Of a stretch of DNA of 64,000 bases, positions 39,622-49,472 are shown in pieces. This stretch comes from Orrella dioscoreae (lineage in GTDB: Bacteria; Pseudomonadota; Gammaproteobacteria; Burkholderiales; Burkholderiaceae_B), in contig NZ_LT907988.1 in the NCBI RefSeq assembly GCF_900089455.2, forward strand, positions 2,232,001 through 2,296,000. Direction: 5' to 3'. Numbering within the stretch: the stretch's first letter is position 1; every line of letters starts with the position of its first letter. The position numbers were made by a program, and so were the translations under genes. The notes below the pieces were generated by a model. That model was not told where the DNA came from. It saw nothing but the letters and a program-made list of their open reading frames with translations, and ran no database searches.

Positions 39622-41229
39622 ATGCCTACGCAACCGACCGATTTCTGGTCGTTTCCCTATCCCTCGCAACGCATGCCGGTCCTGGCCGACAACGTCGTGA
39701 GCACCTCGCAGCCCCTGGCCAGCGCCGCGGGCCTGCAGATGCTGCAACGCGGCGGCAACGCCGTCGATGCCGCGCTGGCCACCGCCATCGCGCTGACGGT
39801 GGTCGAGCCCTGCATGAACGGCATCGGCGGCGATGCCTTCGCGCTGATCTGGGATGGGACGCGTATGCATGGCCTGAACGCCAGCGGGCGCGCGCCCAAG
39901 GCCTGGACGCACGAGCGGTTCAAGGACCTGCCCGGCATGCCGTTCCGGGGCTGGGATGCCGTGACGGTGCCGGGCGCCGTGTCGGCCTGGCGGATGGTCT
40001 GGGAGAAGTTCGGCTCGCTGCCGTTCGAGGACCTCTTCGAACCCGCCATCCGTTATGCGCATGACGGCTTCCTGGTGTCGCATACCGTGCATCGCCAGTG
40101 GCAGGAGCAGGTGGCGGAATTGTCGCCGCAGCCGGGCTTCGCCGACGCCTTCGCGCCGCGTGGACGCGCGCCGCTGCCGGGCGAGCGTTTCGTGTGCCCC
40201 GGCCAGGCCGGTACGCTGCGCGAGATCGCCCGCACGCGAGGTGAGTCGTTCTATCACGGTGAGCTGGCCGCGGCCATCGCCGCGCATGCGCGCGCCACCG
40301 GCGGCCTGATCACCGAGGCCGACCTGGCCGCGCACGAATCGAACTGGGTCGATCCCATCCGCATGGGCTATCGCGACCTGGAACTGCTGGAAATCGGCCC
40401 GAGCGGGCAGGGCATCGGCGCACTGATGGCGCTGGGCATGCTGGACAGCCTGGGCGTGGATCCCGGGGAGCGGGACACGGCGCAGGGCATCCACCTGCAG
40501 ATGGAGGCCATGAAACTGGCCTTCGCCGACATGCAGGCCTACGTGGCAGACCCCGACGCGATGACGTCGGTGCGTGCCGGCGACCTGCTGGACAAGGGCT
40601 ATCTGGCCGAGCGCGCCAAGCGCATCGACCCGTCGCGCGCCAGCGATGCGCGTCCCGGCCAGCCGCATTCGGGCGGCACGGTCTACCTGACCACGGCCGA
40701 CAGCAAGGGCATGATGGTGTCCTTCATCCAGTCGAACTTCAAGGGTTTCGGGTCCGGCGTCGTGGTGCCCGGACGCGGCATCGCGCTGCATAACCGCGGT
40801 TGGGGCTTCAGCAACAAGGCCGGCCACCCGAATGTGGTGGCGCCGGGCAAGCGGCCTTTCCACACGATCATTCCGGGTTTCCTGATGCGCGGCGGCCAGC
40901 CCTATGCCACGCTGGGCGTCATGGGGGGATCGATGCAGGCGCAAGGCCATGTGCAGATGACCTGCCGCCTGGCCGACCATGGCCAGAACCCGCAAGCGGC
41001 CAGCGACGCGCCGCGCTGGCGCGTGAAGGACGACAACCACGGCGTGGCGGTGGAGTGGAACATGCCGGCCGAGGCGGTGGAAGGCCTGAAGGCGCTGGGC
41101 CATCCGGTGCAGGTGGCGCCGCGCTTCGACATGGAGTTCGGTTGCGCGCAGATGGCCATGCGCCTGGACGGCGGCGGCTACCTGGCCGCGTCCGACCATC
41201 GCAAGGACGGCTACGCGGTCGGTTGCTGA
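39622..41229 (+). CDS. ggt: Gamma-glutamyltransferase family (T3) hydrolase
   Basis: The 535-residue Ntn-hydrolase makes its own heavy and light chains by cleavage before a threonine, seen here in HSGGTVYLTTAD (about residue 350). The N-terminal NVVSTSQPLASAAGLQML and GGNAVDAALATAIAL blocks and the late LGVMGGSMQAQGHVQ region fit the YwrD-like branch. No signal peptide is seen, so it is probably cytoplasmic. I take ATG at 39622 because GGAGG is 6-7 bases upstream; ATG at 39616 abuts it. It lies 35 bp after the receptor gene, in the same direction. The substrate (glutathione or another gamma-glutamyl compound) is not determined. Confidence 0.87.
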   Translation: MPTQPTDFWSFPYPSQRMPVLADNVVSTSQPLASAAGLQMLQRGGNAVDAALATAIALTVVEPCMNGIGGDAFALIWDGTRMHGLNASGRAPKAWTHERFKDLPGMPFRGWDAVTVPGAVSAWRMVWEKFGSLPFEDLFEPAIRYAHDGFLVSHTVHRQWQEQVAELSPQPGFADAFAPRGRAPLPGERFVCPGQAGTLREIARTRGESFYHGELAAAIAAHARATGGLITEADLAAHESNWVDPIRMGYRDLELLEIGPSGQGIGALMALGMLDSLGVDPGERDTAQGIHLQMEAMKLAFADMQAYVADPDAMTSVRAGDLLDKGYLAERAKRIDPSRASDARPGQPHSGGTVYLTTADSKGMMVSFIQSNFKGFGSGVVVPGRGIALHNRGWGFSNKAGHPNVVAPGKRPFHTIIPGFLMRGGQPYATLGVMGGSMQAQGHVQMTCRLADHGQNPQAASDAPRWRVKDDNHGVAVEWNMPAEAVEGLKALGHPVQVAPRFDMEFGCAQMAMRLDGGGYLAASDHRKDGYAVGC

Positions 41230-41254
41230 TCTGCCTGCCACTGTCCCGGCGGGA

Positions 41255-41827
41255 TCAACGGGGCAGCGCCAGTTCCCAGAACGCCGGCAGGAAGCACTCG
41301 GCCACCATCAGCGGCTGGCCGTGGCGCCAGAACACCGACCGCCGCGCCAGCAGGCGGGGCAGGTCGCCGGGTTCGTGCGCATCGGCGCCGGCCAGCGGCA
41401 GCGCCACCCCGTGGATGGCTTGCGCGGGTGTCAGGCGCGCCACCTGGAAGGGGGAGCGCGCGATGCTGCGGTCGTGATACAGCATGTCGGCCAGCGGCCG
41501 CGTGCGTAGCCGCCGCACGCCTTGCCAGGTGGCATGCGATGCCGCCAGCGGCGTGACGCTGCGCGCCACCACGCTGTCGATGCCATCGACGGCCATGGCG
41601 ACTTCGCGCACCCACACCGCGCTGCGTGGCGCGCGACGCAGGCCTGGCGCTTCGTCGGGCGCCAGGCCGGCGGGATACTCGGCCAGCACGCGCAGCTCGA
41701 CGTGCCCCAGCTGGCGCAGGCCGGCGGTGAGCGCGCCGGGGCGCAGCAGCCAATGGTGTTGCAGGGATGTCCAGGAAGGGGCTGGGCTAGCGCGCCAGCC
41801 CCCAGAGTGTTGCGATGCCTGATTCAT
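41255..41827 (-). CDS. ubiC: Chorismate pyruvate-lyase
   Basis: UbiC converts chorismate to 4-hydroxybenzoate and pyruvate, feeding ubiquinone synthesis. The 190-residue protein shows the active-site Arg in WVREV and the Glu in LMVAECFLPAFW, and the RSVFWRHGQPL strand typical of UbiC. No ubiA is adjacent. The start is ATG at 41827 (MNQASQHS), close to the family start region; the N-terminal 20 residues are not conserved. It converges on the ggt gene. Confidence 0.85.
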   Translation of the reverse strand: MNQASQHSGGWRASPAPSWTSLQHHWLLRPGALTAGLRQLGHVELRVLAEYPAGLAPDEAPGLRRAPRSAVWVREVAMAVDGIDSVVARSVTPLAASHATWQGVRRLRTRPLADMLYHDRSIARSPFQVARLTPAQAIHGVALPLAGADAHEPGDLPRLLARRSVFWRHGQPLMVAECFLPAFWELALPR

Positions 41828-41832
41828 GGGGT

Positions 41833-41906
41833 GCCTTTTGCCGCCGGGCCGCCCCAAGGCAAAAGCGCCCCCTCGGGGGGCAGCAAGCCGAAGGCGCGGC
41901 GTGGGG
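41833..41906 (+). repeat. Dispersed intergenic repeat, copy C
   Basis: The order is GCCGCCGGGCCGCCCCAAGG, CAAAAG, CGCCCCCTCGGGGG, then the shared 20-mer GGGCAGCAAGCCGAAGGCGC (41878-41897) and GGCGTGGGGG. It starts six bases upstream of the ubiC ATG and lies between ubiC and the divergent pseudouridine synthase gene. Confidence 0.8.
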
Positions 41907-42003
41907 GTGCCATTATGGACGAAACGCCCCGGGCGCCGGGAGCGGGGTGGCTTTCGGTCCGCCGGGTGGGGTTAACATTCGACCATTGTTTCCCAGGCAT
42001 TCC

Positions 42004-42891
42004 ATGGAAAAAGTACGCATCTCCAAGCTCATGTCCGAACGCGGACTGTGTTCCCGCCGCGAAGCCGACGGCTATATCGAACGCGGCTGGGTCAAGGTCG
42101 ACGGCGTGGTCGTGTCCGAACTGGGCGCGCGCGTCTTTCCTTCGCAGGCCATCACGCTGGAGCGCGGCGCGCAGGCCCAGCAGGCCGCGCGCATGACCGT
42201 GCTGCTGCACAAGCCGGTGGGCTATGTGTCGGGACAGGCCGAGGACGGCTACGAGCCTGCCGTCGTGCTGGTCACGCCGCAGAACCAGTGGCGCGGCGGC
42301 GCGGCCGGTCCAGCCTTCGACCGTGCCCACCTGCGCGGCCTGGCGCCTGCCGGGCGCCTGGACATCGATTCCACGGGCCTCCTGGTGCTGACCCAGAACG
42401 GCGCGGTGGCGCGCACGCTGATCGGCGAGGACTCCGACGTCGACAAGGAATACCTCGTGCGCGTGCAGGGAAAGCTGGGTGCCGATGGCCTGGCGCTGCT
42501 CAATCACGGGCTGACGCTGGATGGCCGCGCATTGCGTCCCGCCCAGGTGTCCTGGCAGAACGACGACCAGTTGCGCTTCGTGCTGCGCGAAGGCCGCAAG
42601 CGCCAGATCCGCCGCATGTGCGAACTGGTGGGACTGAAGGTCATCGGCCTGAAGCGCGTGCGCATTGGCAATGTGGTGCTGGGCGACCTGCCGGTGGGGC
42701 AGTGGCGCTACCTGCGCCCCGATGAGAAGTTCGATGGGCCCGTGGCCGCCAGGCCCGCGCCGCGTCCCCGCGCGCCGGCATCCTCCCCGCCTGCCGCGCC
42801 CTTCAAGCGCGAAGGCGCGGGCCGGCCGGCAGCCAGGACGGCGCCACGCCGTCCCGTCGCCGGTGTGCGCCGCGGTCCGGCAAAGGACTGA
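42004..42891 (+). CDS. RsuA/RluF-family rRNA pseudouridine synthase
   Basis: The 295-residue enzyme has an N-terminal S4 RNA-binding domain (ISKLMSERGLCSRREADGYI, residues 6-50). The catalytic domain contains GRLDIDSTGLLVLTQNG (the second Asp is catalytic) and EGRKRQIRRMCELVGLKV. The C-terminal 60 residues are a basic Pro/Ala/Arg tail. The rRNA position modified (RluB-, RluF- or RsuA-like) cannot be decided from the motifs. The start is ATG at 42004. Confidence 0.9.
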   Translation: MEKVRISKLMSERGLCSRREADGYIERGWVKVDGVVVSELGARVFPSQAITLERGAQAQQAARMTVLLHKPVGYVSGQAEDGYEPAVVLVTPQNQWRGGAAGPAFDRAHLRGLAPAGRLDIDSTGLLVLTQNGAVARTLIGEDSDVDKEYLVRVQGKLGADGLALLNHGLTLDGRALRPAQVSWQNDDQLRFVLREGRKRQIRRMCELVGLKVIGLKRVRIGNVVLGDLPVGQWRYLRPDEKFDGPVAARPAPRPRAPASSPPAAPFKREGAGRPAARTAPRRPVAGVRRGPAKD

Positions 42892-42959
42892 TTTGCCAGG
42901 GGTTCGCCCGCGACCTGCGGGATTTCCCTGGGCAGGCGGCTGAAATAATTGTCCTGATT

Positions 42960-43015
42960 GCGGAACTCTCTTGTTCCGCCAGACTCTTTGACTAGGCAAA
43001 GAAAAAGCGCACAAT
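42960..43015 (+). promoter_or_regulatory. Putative promoter and operator of the RND pump operon
   Basis: TTGACT (42988-42993), a 16-bp spacer and CACAAT (43010-43015) form a plausible sigma-70 promoter about 100 bp before the adaptor gene. Just upstream lies the inverted repeat GCGGAAC-TCTCTT-GTTCCGC (42960-42979), a possible repressor or activator site. No regulator gene is adjacent. Confidence 0.5.
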
Positions 43016-43118
43016 ACGCGCTTCGTTTTTGCGCTGCAGCAAATCTTTCGTCCGACAGGCCGGCATGTCCGCTCCCGTGGTGCGCCGGCTTCCGCTTTTC
43101 CTCCATTCCGCGCCTCCC

Positions 43119-44318
43119 ATGAAGAACATCACCTGCCGCGTCGCGGCACTGACGACGGTCCTGCTGGGCCTGGCTGCCTGCGGCAAGACCGCGCCCGAGA
43201 CGCCCCAGGCGTCCACGCCCGAAGTCGGCGTCGTGACCCTGCAGACCGAGTCGGTGGCCCTGTCGGCCGAATTGCCGGGGCGCACCACGCCCACGCGCAT
43301 CGCCGAAGTGCGCCCCCAGGTCAACGGCATCGTGAAGAAGCGCTTGTTCGAGGAAGGCGGCACGGTCAAGGCGGGCGAGCAGCTTTATCAGATCGACCCC
43401 GCGCTGTACCAGGCCGAGCTGGACAGCCGCCGGGCGGCGCTGGCGCGCGCGCAGGCCTCCGCGAAATCGGCCGCGCTGCTGGCCGACCGCTACAAGCCGC
43501 TGGTGGCCAGCAATGCCGTCAGCAAGCAGACCTTCGACGACGCCATCGCCGCGCGCGACCAGGCCAACGCCGACGTGCAGTCGGCCCGCGCGGCGCTCGA
43601 AACGGCGCGCATCAACACGGTCTACACGCGCGTGCTGTCGCCCATCGACGGCATCATCGGCCGCTCCAGCGTGACCGAAGGCGCGCTCGTCACCGCCAAC
43701 CAGGCCAATGCCCTGGCCACTGTGCAGCAGATCGATCCCATCTATGTCGACGTCACGCAATCCAGCGTGCAGCGCCTGGCCTTGCAGGATGCGCTGGCCT
43801 CGGGCCGCCTGAAGGGCGGAGCGTCGGGCCAGGCCGAAGTGTCGCTGCGCCTGCCCGATGGCAGCGTCTATGAACAGAAAGGCCACCTGCAGTTCTCGGA
43901 AGTGACGGTGGACCCGGGCACGGGCTCCGTCACGCTGCGCGCGGTCTTCCCGAATCCCAAGCGCCGCCTGCTGCCCGGCATGTTCGTGCACGCGCGCCTG
44001 CAACAGGGCGTGGACGAGCAGGGCCTGCTGGTGCCGCAACAAGGCGTCACGCGCAACCAGCGCGGCGAGCCCACGGCGCTGGTGCTGAATGCCGAGAACA
44101 CGGTCGAGCTGCGCGTGCTGCGGACGGATCGCGCCATTGGCGACAAGTGGCTGGTCACCCAGGGTCTGGCCGCGGGCGACCGCGTGATCGTCGAAGGCGT
44201 GCAGCGCGTGCGCCCCGGCGCCAAGGCCAGTGCCGTGCCCGCCAGGCAGGCGAGCCCGGCCCAGGCCGGCGCCGCGGCGCCCGCTGCCGCGCCGGCAACT
44301 GCGCCCGCGGCGAACTGA
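43119..44318 (+). CDS. acrA: RND efflux periplasmic adaptor, lipoprotein (AcrA/MexA-like)
   Basis: The 399-residue membrane-fusion protein has lipobox LGLAAC around residues 14-19. A lipoyl half-motif ([28 protein letters not shown], shown by position about residues 65-95) precedes a helical hairpin (about residues 100-165), the second lipoyl half and beta-barrel domains. An Ala/Pro tail ends it. It connects the inner-membrane pump to an outer-membrane channel. The start is ATG at 43119, which gives the signal peptide; the upstream in-frame extension does not. It ends 13 bp before the pump gene. The name is by similarity to HAE-1 pumps; exact orthology is uncertain. Confidence 0.9.
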   Translation: MKNITCRVAALTTVLLGLAACGKTAPETPQASTPEVGVVTLQTESVALSAELPGRTTPTRIAEVRPQVNGIVKKRLFEEGGTVKAGEQLYQIDPALYQAELDSRRAALARAQASAKSAALLADRYKPLVASNAVSKQTFDDAIAARDQANADVQSARAALETARINTVYTRVLSPIDGIIGRSSVTEGALVTANQANALATVQQIDPIYVDVTQSSVQRLALQDALASGRLKGGASGQAEVSLRLPDGSVYEQKGHLQFSEVTVDPGTGSVTLRAVFPNPKRRLLPGMFVHARLQQGVDEQGLLVPQQGVTRNQRGEPTALVLNAENTVELRVLRTDRAIGDKWLVTQGLAAGDRVIVEGVQRVRPGAKASAVPARQASPAQAGAAAPAAAPATAPAAN

Positions 44319-44331
44319 GCGGAGCGCGCGC

Positions 44332-47300
44332 ATGGCAAAGTTCTTCATCGACCGGCCCGTCTTCGCCTGGGTGATCGCCATCGTCCTGATGATGGCGGGC
44401 GCGCTGTCGATCACCACGCTGCCGGTGTCGCAGTACCCGAACATCGCGCCGCCTTCGATCAGCATCCAGGTGTCCTATCCGGGCGCGTCCGCGCAGACCG
44501 TGCAGGACACCGTGGTGCAGGTGATCGAGCAGCAGATGAACGGCATCGACCGGCTGGAATACATGTCTTCGTCCAGCAATTCGGACGGCAGCATGGAAAT
44601 CCAGCTGACCTTCTCGCAAGGCACCAACGCCGACACGGCCCAGGTGCAGGTGCAGAACAAGCTGCAACTGGCCATGCCGCTGCTGCCGCAGGAAGTGCAG
44701 CAGCAGGGCCTGCGGGTCACCAAGGCCACGCGCAACTTCCTGATCGTGGCGGGCTTCGTGTCCACCGACGGTTCGCTGACGCGCCAGGACATCGCCGACT
44801 ACGTGGCCTCGAGCGTGCAGGATCCCATCAGCCGCACCGATGGCGTGGGCGACTTCCAGCTGTTCGGCGCGCCGTACGCCATGCGGATCTGGCTGGACCC
44901 GGAAAAGCTCAGCAACTTCGGCCTGGCCGTCAGCGACGTGACCGCCGCGATCCGCGAGCAGAACGTGCAGGTGTCGTCCGGCCAGCTGGGCGGCCTGCCC
45001 GCGGCGGTGGGCCAGCAGTTGAACGCCACCATCATCGGCCCGTCGCGGCTGCAGACGCCCGAGGAGTTCGGCGCCATCCTGCTGCACGTGAACCGCGACG
45101 GCTCGCAGGTTCGCATCCGTGACGTGGCCCGGGTCGAACTGGGCGGCCAGAACTACGCCATCAACAGCCAATACAACGGCCGTCCGGCTGCCGGCCTGGC
45201 CATCCGGCTGGCCCCCGGCGCCAACGCGCTGGATACGGCGGACGCCGTGCGCGCCACCATCGACACGCTGCGGCCTTTCTTCCCGACCGGCCTGGACGTG
45301 GTGTATCCCTACGACACCACGCCCTTCGTGAAGCTGTCGATCCAGGGCGTGTTCCAGACGCTGGCCGAGGCCGTGCTGCTGGTGTTCCTGGTGATGTACC
45401 TGTTCCTGCAGAACCTGCGGGCCACGCTGATCCCCACCATCGCCGTGCCGGTGGTGCTGCTGGGCACCTTCGGGGTGCTGGCCGCCTTCGGCTACTCCAT
45501 CAACACCCTGACCATGTTCGGCATGGTGCTGGCCATCGGGCTGTTGGTGGACGATGCCATCGTGGTGGTGGAGAACGTCGAGCGGGTGATGGCGGAGGAA
45601 GGGCTGTCACCCAAGGCCGCCACGCGAAAATCGATGGGACAGATCACCGGGGCGCTGGTCGGCATCGCCATGGTGCTGTCGGCCGTGTTCGTGCCCATGG
45701 CCTTCTTCGGCGGGTCCACGGGCGTCATCTACCGCCAGTTCTCCATCACCATCGTCTCGTCCATGGTGCTGTCGGTGGTGGTCGCCATCGTGCTGACGCC
45801 CGCGCTCTGCGCGACCATGCTCAAGCCCATCCCCAAGGGCCATCACGGCGCCAAGCGGGGCTTCTTCGGCTGGTTCAATCGCACCTTCGACCGCGGCAAC
45901 GACCGCTATGTCAGCGGCGTGTCGCGCCTGATCAACCGCTCGGGCCGCGTGATGCTCATCTTCGTGCTGCTGACGCTGGTCATGGCCTGGCTCTTCACGC
46001 GCATCCCCACGTCCTTCCTGCCGGGCGAAGACCAGGGCATCGTCTATGTGCAGGTGGCGGCGCCCGCCGGCGCCACGTCGGAGCGCACGCAGCAGGTGGT
46101 CGACCAGGTGCGCGACTGGATCCTGACGGAAGAGAAGGATGCCGTGCTGTCCGTCTTCGAGGTCACGGGCTTCAACTTCGCGGGCCGTGGCCAGAACGCG
46201 GCCATCATGTTCGTGCGCCTGCGCGACTGGAAGGACCGTTCGGGCGACGCCATGCGCGCCAGCGCCGTGGCGGGCCGCATCATCGCCTACGGGGCGTCGC
46301 AGGTGAAGGATGCGCAGGTGGTGGCCTTCACGCCGCCTGCGGTGATGGAACTGGGCAATGCCTCGGGCTTCGACTTCCAGCTGCAGGACCGGGCGGGCAT
46401 CGGCCACCAGGCCTTCCTGGCCGCGCGCAACCAGTTGCTGCAGGAGGCCGGCAAGCATCCGGCGCTGCGCTCGGTGCGCGCCAACGGCATCGAGGACGCG
46501 CCGCAATACCAGCTGAACATCGACCGTGAGCGCATCCGCGCGCTGGGTGTGTCGATCGCCGACGTCAACAGCACGATCTCGGTGGCCTGGGGCTCGTCCT
46601 ACATCAACGACTTCATCGACCGTGGCCGCGTCAAGCGCGTCTTCGTGCAGGGCGAGGCCGCGGCCCGCATGCTGCCGGAAGACCTGGAGAAGTGGTACGT
46701 GCGCAATGCCGAGGGCGGCATGGTGCCGTTCTCGGCCTTCGCCACGGCCGAGTGGACCTACGGGCCGCAGAAGCTGGGCCGCTACAACGGCGTGCCCAGC
46801 TACCAGATCCAGGGCGAACCCGCCCCGGGCTACAGTTCTGGCGACGCCATGGCCGCCATGGAGGAACTGGCGGGCAGGCTGCCGGGCGGCACGGGCTTCG
46901 AGTGGACGGGACTGTCCTTCGAAGAGCGCCTGTCGGGTGCGCAGGCGCCCGCGTTGTACGCCATCTCGCTGATCGTGGTGTTCCTGTGCCTGGCCGCGCT
47001 GTATGAAAGCTGGTCCATCCCGACTTCCGTGATGCTGGTGGTGCCGCTGGGCATCCTGGGGGCGCTGGCGGCCACCCTGATGCGTGGGCTGTCCAACGAC
47101 GTCTACTTCCAGGTGGGCCTGCTCACCACGATCGGCCTGGCGGCGAAGAACGCGATCCTGATCGTGGAATTCGCCAAGGCCCACTACGAGGAAGGGGCCA
47201 GCCTGGCCGAGGCCGCGCTGCATGCCGCGCGCCAGCGGCTGCGTCCCATCCTGATGACCTCGATGGCCTTCATCCTGGGCGTGGTCCCGCGGGCCATTTC

Positions 47301-47487
47301 CACCGGCGCGGGCTCGGGCAGCCAGAACGCCATCGGCACCGGGGTCATCGGCGGCATGCTCAGCGCCACCTTCCTGGCGATCTTCTTCGTGCCGGTGTTC
47401 TTCGTCGTGGTGCTGAAGACCTTCAAGGTCAGGCGCCTGTCGGATCGGCAGGCGGAGGAGGACGCGCAGGGCCCGGCGGCGCATTGA
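44332..47487 (+). CDS. acrB: RND multidrug efflux pump, HAE-1 family (AcrB/MexB-like)
   Basis: The 1051-residue inner-membrane proton/drug antiporter shows N-terminal [17 protein letters not shown], periplasmic porter domains, and the proton-relay pair Asp-Asp in [19 protein letters not shown] (about residues 406-409). The late [15 protein letters not shown] helix carries the relay Lys. Length and twofold repeat are normal for trimeric HAE-1 pumps exporting antibiotics and detergents. No outer-membrane factor gene follows, so a TolC/OprM-type channel encoded elsewhere must be used. The start is ATG at 44332. A strong terminator follows. Confidence 0.94.
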   Translation: MAKFFIDRPVFAWVIAIVLMMAGALSITTLPVSQYPNIAPPSISIQVSYPGASAQTVQDTVVQVIEQQMNGIDRLEYMSSSSNSDGSMEIQLTFSQGTNADTAQVQVQNKLQLAMPLLPQEVQQQGLRVTKATRNFLIVAGFVSTDGSLTRQDIADYVASSVQDPISRTDGVGDFQLFGAPYAMRIWLDPEKLSNFGLAVSDVTAAIREQNVQVSSGQLGGLPAAVGQQLNATIIGPSRLQTPEEFGAILLHVNRDGSQVRIRDVARVELGGQNYAINSQYNGRPAAGLAIRLAPGANALDTADAVRATIDTLRPFFPTGLDVVYPYDTTPFVKLSIQGVFQTLAEAVLLVFLVMYLFLQNLRATLIPTIAVPVVLLGTFGVLAAFGYSINTLTMFGMVLAIGLLVDDAIVVVENVERVMAEEGLSPKAATRKSMGQITGALVGIAMVLSAVFVPMAFFGGSTGVIYRQFSITIVSSMVLSVVVAIVLTPALCATMLKPIPKGHHGAKRGFFGWFNRTFDRGNDRYVSGVSRLINRSGRVMLIFVLLTLVMAWLFTRIPTSFLPGEDQGIVYVQVAAPAGATSERTQQVVDQVRDWILTEEKDAVLSVFEVTGFNFAGRGQNAAIMFVRLRDWKDRSGDAMRASAVAGRIIAYGASQVKDAQVVAFTPPAVMELGNASGFDFQLQDRAGIGHQAFLAARNQLLQEAGKHPALRSVRANGIEDAPQYQLNIDRERIRALGVSIADVNSTISVAWGSSYINDFIDRGRVKRVFVQGEAAARMLPEDLEKWYVRNAEGGMVPFSAFATAEWTYGPQKLGRYNGVPSYQIQGEPAPGYSSGDAMAAMEELAGRLPGGTGFEWTGLSFEERLSGAQAPALYAISLIVVFLCLAALYESWSIPTSVMLVVPLGILGALAATLMRGLSNDVYFQVGLLTTIGLAAKNAILIVEFAKAHYEEGASLAEAALHAARQRLRPILMTSMAFILGVVPRAISTGAGSGSQNAIGTGVIGGMLSATFLAIFFVPVFFVVVLKTFKVRRLSDRQAEEDAQGPAAH

Positions 47488-47526
47488 GCTGGCGCCTGCC
47501 GTCCAGGCGGGCACAGGCTGCCAAGA

Positions 47527-47556
47527 AGAAGACCGGGTGCGCGCACCCGGTCTTTT
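47527..47556. terminator. Intrinsic terminator between the RND operon and rlmJ
   Basis: The 26-bp palindrome AAGACCGGGTGC-GC-GCACCCGGTCTT (47529-47554) is extended by T residues on the right and AAGAAG on the left; the genes converge here. Confidence 0.9.
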
Positions 47557-47579
47557 TCATTCAGGGGACGGCGACAGCC

Positions 47580-48437
47580 TTATTTCTGTTTGCCGTCCAG
47601 CGTATACCCGGCCCGGTCATCCTGGGCCAGCTCCCTGGCCAGCCAGGGCAGCGTCTCGCGCAATGCCGCCTGCAGGGTCCAGGGCGGGTTGGCCACATAC
47701 ATGCCGCTGCCGTACAGGCCCAGGCCATCCGACGAGGGCTTGCGCACGGTCAGCGTGGCGTTCAGCCAGTTTTCCACCGGCAGCTTGGACAGCTGGCGCG
47801 GCAGTTCCTGCGATTCTCGCCGCGACACCAGGGGATACCAGACCACGAAGGTGCCCGTGGCGAAGCGTTTCAGGCCTTCGCGCACGGCGTCCTGCACGCG
47901 GCGGTAGTCTCGCTTGTCTTCATAGGGCGGGTCGATGACCACCATGCCACGCCGGGTGGGCGGGGGCAGCAGCGACTTCATGCCCTCGAAGCCGTCGGCG
48001 GCATACAGGGTCGTCTGGCGCAATTGACGGCGGTCCAGCTTCTGCAGGTTGCCGCCCAACACGCTGGCCTCGGACGGATGCAGCTCGAAGAGCCGCAGGC
48101 GGTCGCGATCGCGCAAGGCGGCCAGCGCCAGCCAGGGCGAGCCAGGATAGTGGCGCAGCGCGCCGTCCGGGTTCAGGGCCGCCACCTGCTCGATGTAGTC
48201 GGCCAGCATGGGCGGCAGGTCGTGGCGCGGCCACAGGCGGGCGATGCCGTCCAGGAACTCGCCTTTCTTGTTGGCCCATTCGCCATCCAGGGCATAGAGG
48301 CCCGCGCCCGCGTGGGTGTCGATCACCCAGTAGGGGGCATCCTTGCGGCCCAGGTGGTCGAGCATGTGCACGAGCATGGCGTGCTTGAGGACGTCGGCGT
48401 GGTTGCCGGCATGGAAGGCGTGGCGATAGCTGAACAA
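47580..48437 (-). CDS. rlmJ: 23S rRNA (adenine2030-N6)-methyltransferase
   Basis: RlmJ methylates A2030 of 23S rRNA. The 285-residue protein begins FSYRHAFHAGNHADVLKH, the family hallmark, and contains the catalytic DPPY in MVVIDPPYEDK and the SAM region around VIDTHAGAGLY. No ATG is in range: the codon at the family's Met position is TTG at 48437, so a TTG start is assigned. No good Shine-Dalgarno is visible. It follows the phosphodiesterase gene by 49 bp on the same strand. Confidence 0.92.
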   Translation of the reverse strand: MFSYRHAFHAGNHADVLKHAMLVHMLDHLGRKDAPYWVIDTHAGAGLYALDGEWANKKGEFLDGIARLWPRHDLPPMLADYIEQVAALNPDGALRHYPGSPWLALAALRDRDRLRLFELHPSEASVLGGNLQKLDRRQLRQTTLYAADGFEGMKSLLPPPTRRGMVVIDPPYEDKRDYRRVQDAVREGLKRFATGTFVVWYPLVSRRESQELPRQLSKLPVENWLNATLTVRKPSSDGLGLYGSGMYVANPPWTLQAALRETLPWLARELAQDDRAGYTLDGKQK

Positions 48438-48486
48438 GGTCGTCGATGGCCCGGAGGGCGGGCGGTAAAGGAAAGAGTCGGGGAAA

Positions 48487-49233
48487 TCAGTCGGGACGGA
48501 TGAGCGCAAGCTCGTCCGTGAAGATGAGGTCGGTCTGCCACGCGCGCAGCGCATCCGCGCGGGCCAGGTCGTTGACGGTCCAGGCGCCCAGGCGGTAGCC
48601 GGCTTCGCGCACCTGCCGCGCGACCTCGGCGTCCACGTGGCGCTGGTCCATGTGCAGGGCGATGCAATCGTGCCGGGCCAGGCGCGCCAGCCAGTCGCCG
48701 GGCAGGGGACCTTCCAGCAGCAGCGCCCGGGGCAGTTCGGGCGCCACGCGCGCGGATTCGGCCAGGGCCGCTTCCGAGAACGAGGAGATGAGCGGCGGCG
48801 TGGCCGCGCCGTGCCAGAGTTCGCGCACGGCTTGTGTCACGCGCGCGCCCGTGACGGCCTCCCGGCCCGGGCAGGGCTTGATCTCGACATTGCTGGCGAT
48901 CTGGTTGGCCTGGGTGTAGCGGGCCACCGCGCGCAGCGTGGGAATGGGTTCGCCCGCGTAGGGCGCGGAGTGCCAGCTGCCAGCGTCCAGCCGCGCCAGT
49001 TCGCCGTGCGTGCGCTCGGCGGCAGGGCCGCGGCCGTCCGTGGTGCGATCCAGCGTGTCGTCGTGCAGCAGTACCGGCACGTCGTCGTGGCTGAGCTTCA
49101 CGTCGTACTCGGCCATGCGGAACCCGTGCGCCAGGCCGGTGCGCATGGCCGCCAGCGTGTTTTCCGGCGCGAGCCGTCCGCCGCCACGATGGGCGGCCAG
49201 GCGGGGGTAAGGCCAGGGAGCGAGCGTCTTCAT
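48487..49233 (-). CDS. ugpQ: Glycerophosphodiester phosphodiesterase
   Basis: The 248-residue cytoplasmic GDPD hydrolyses deacylated phospholipids to glycerol 3-phosphate and alcohols. It has AHRGGGRLAPENTLAAM (catalytic His, metal Glu), the HDD motif in LHDDTLDRTTDG, and NVEIKP. There is no signal peptide with the ATG at 49233, so UgpQ rather than periplasmic GlpQ type. An in-frame upstream extension is discounted. It is divergent from ppiD. Confidence 0.9.
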   Translation of the reverse strand: MKTLAPWPYPRLAAHRGGGRLAPENTLAAMRTGLAHGFRMAEYDVKLSHDDVPVLLHDDTLDRTTDGRGPAAERTHGELARLDAGSWHSAPYAGEPIPTLRAVARYTQANQIASNVEIKPCPGREAVTGARVTQAVRELWHGAATPPLISSFSEAALAESARVAPELPRALLLEGPLPGDWLARLARHDCIALHMDQRHVDAEVARQVREAGYRLGAWTVNDLARADALRAWQTDLIFTDELALIRPD

Positions 49234-49386
49234 GCGAGCGGGCGGGAGGGCGAAAAGGGGGGCTGGCACGCACAAGGATACCGCAGGGGCCCGGCGCGCC
49301 GCTTTCCCTTCCCCCTTTCCCTCCCTTCACATAGTGATAAACTTTCCGCGCCCCGGCCCGTCGCGCCAGGGGTTTCGTGGATGCGA

Positions 49387-49409
49387 GGCGAGTCCGGCTC
49401 GCCTTTTTT
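49387..49409 (+). terminator. Intrinsic terminator hairpin in the ppiD leader
   Basis: GGCGAG-TCCGG-CTCGCC is followed by six T, 64 bp before ppiD. Upstream, GATAAA (49336-49341) could be a -10 box, so a transcript of about 60 nt would end here. It is either a leader attenuator, a small RNA or the remnant of a lost upstream unit. Confidence 0.6.
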
Positions 49410-49472
49410 CACCTTGCCGCAGCGTGTGTCGCACTTCCTTCGACACGCCAAGCGGCCCAGTCCGGATACCCC

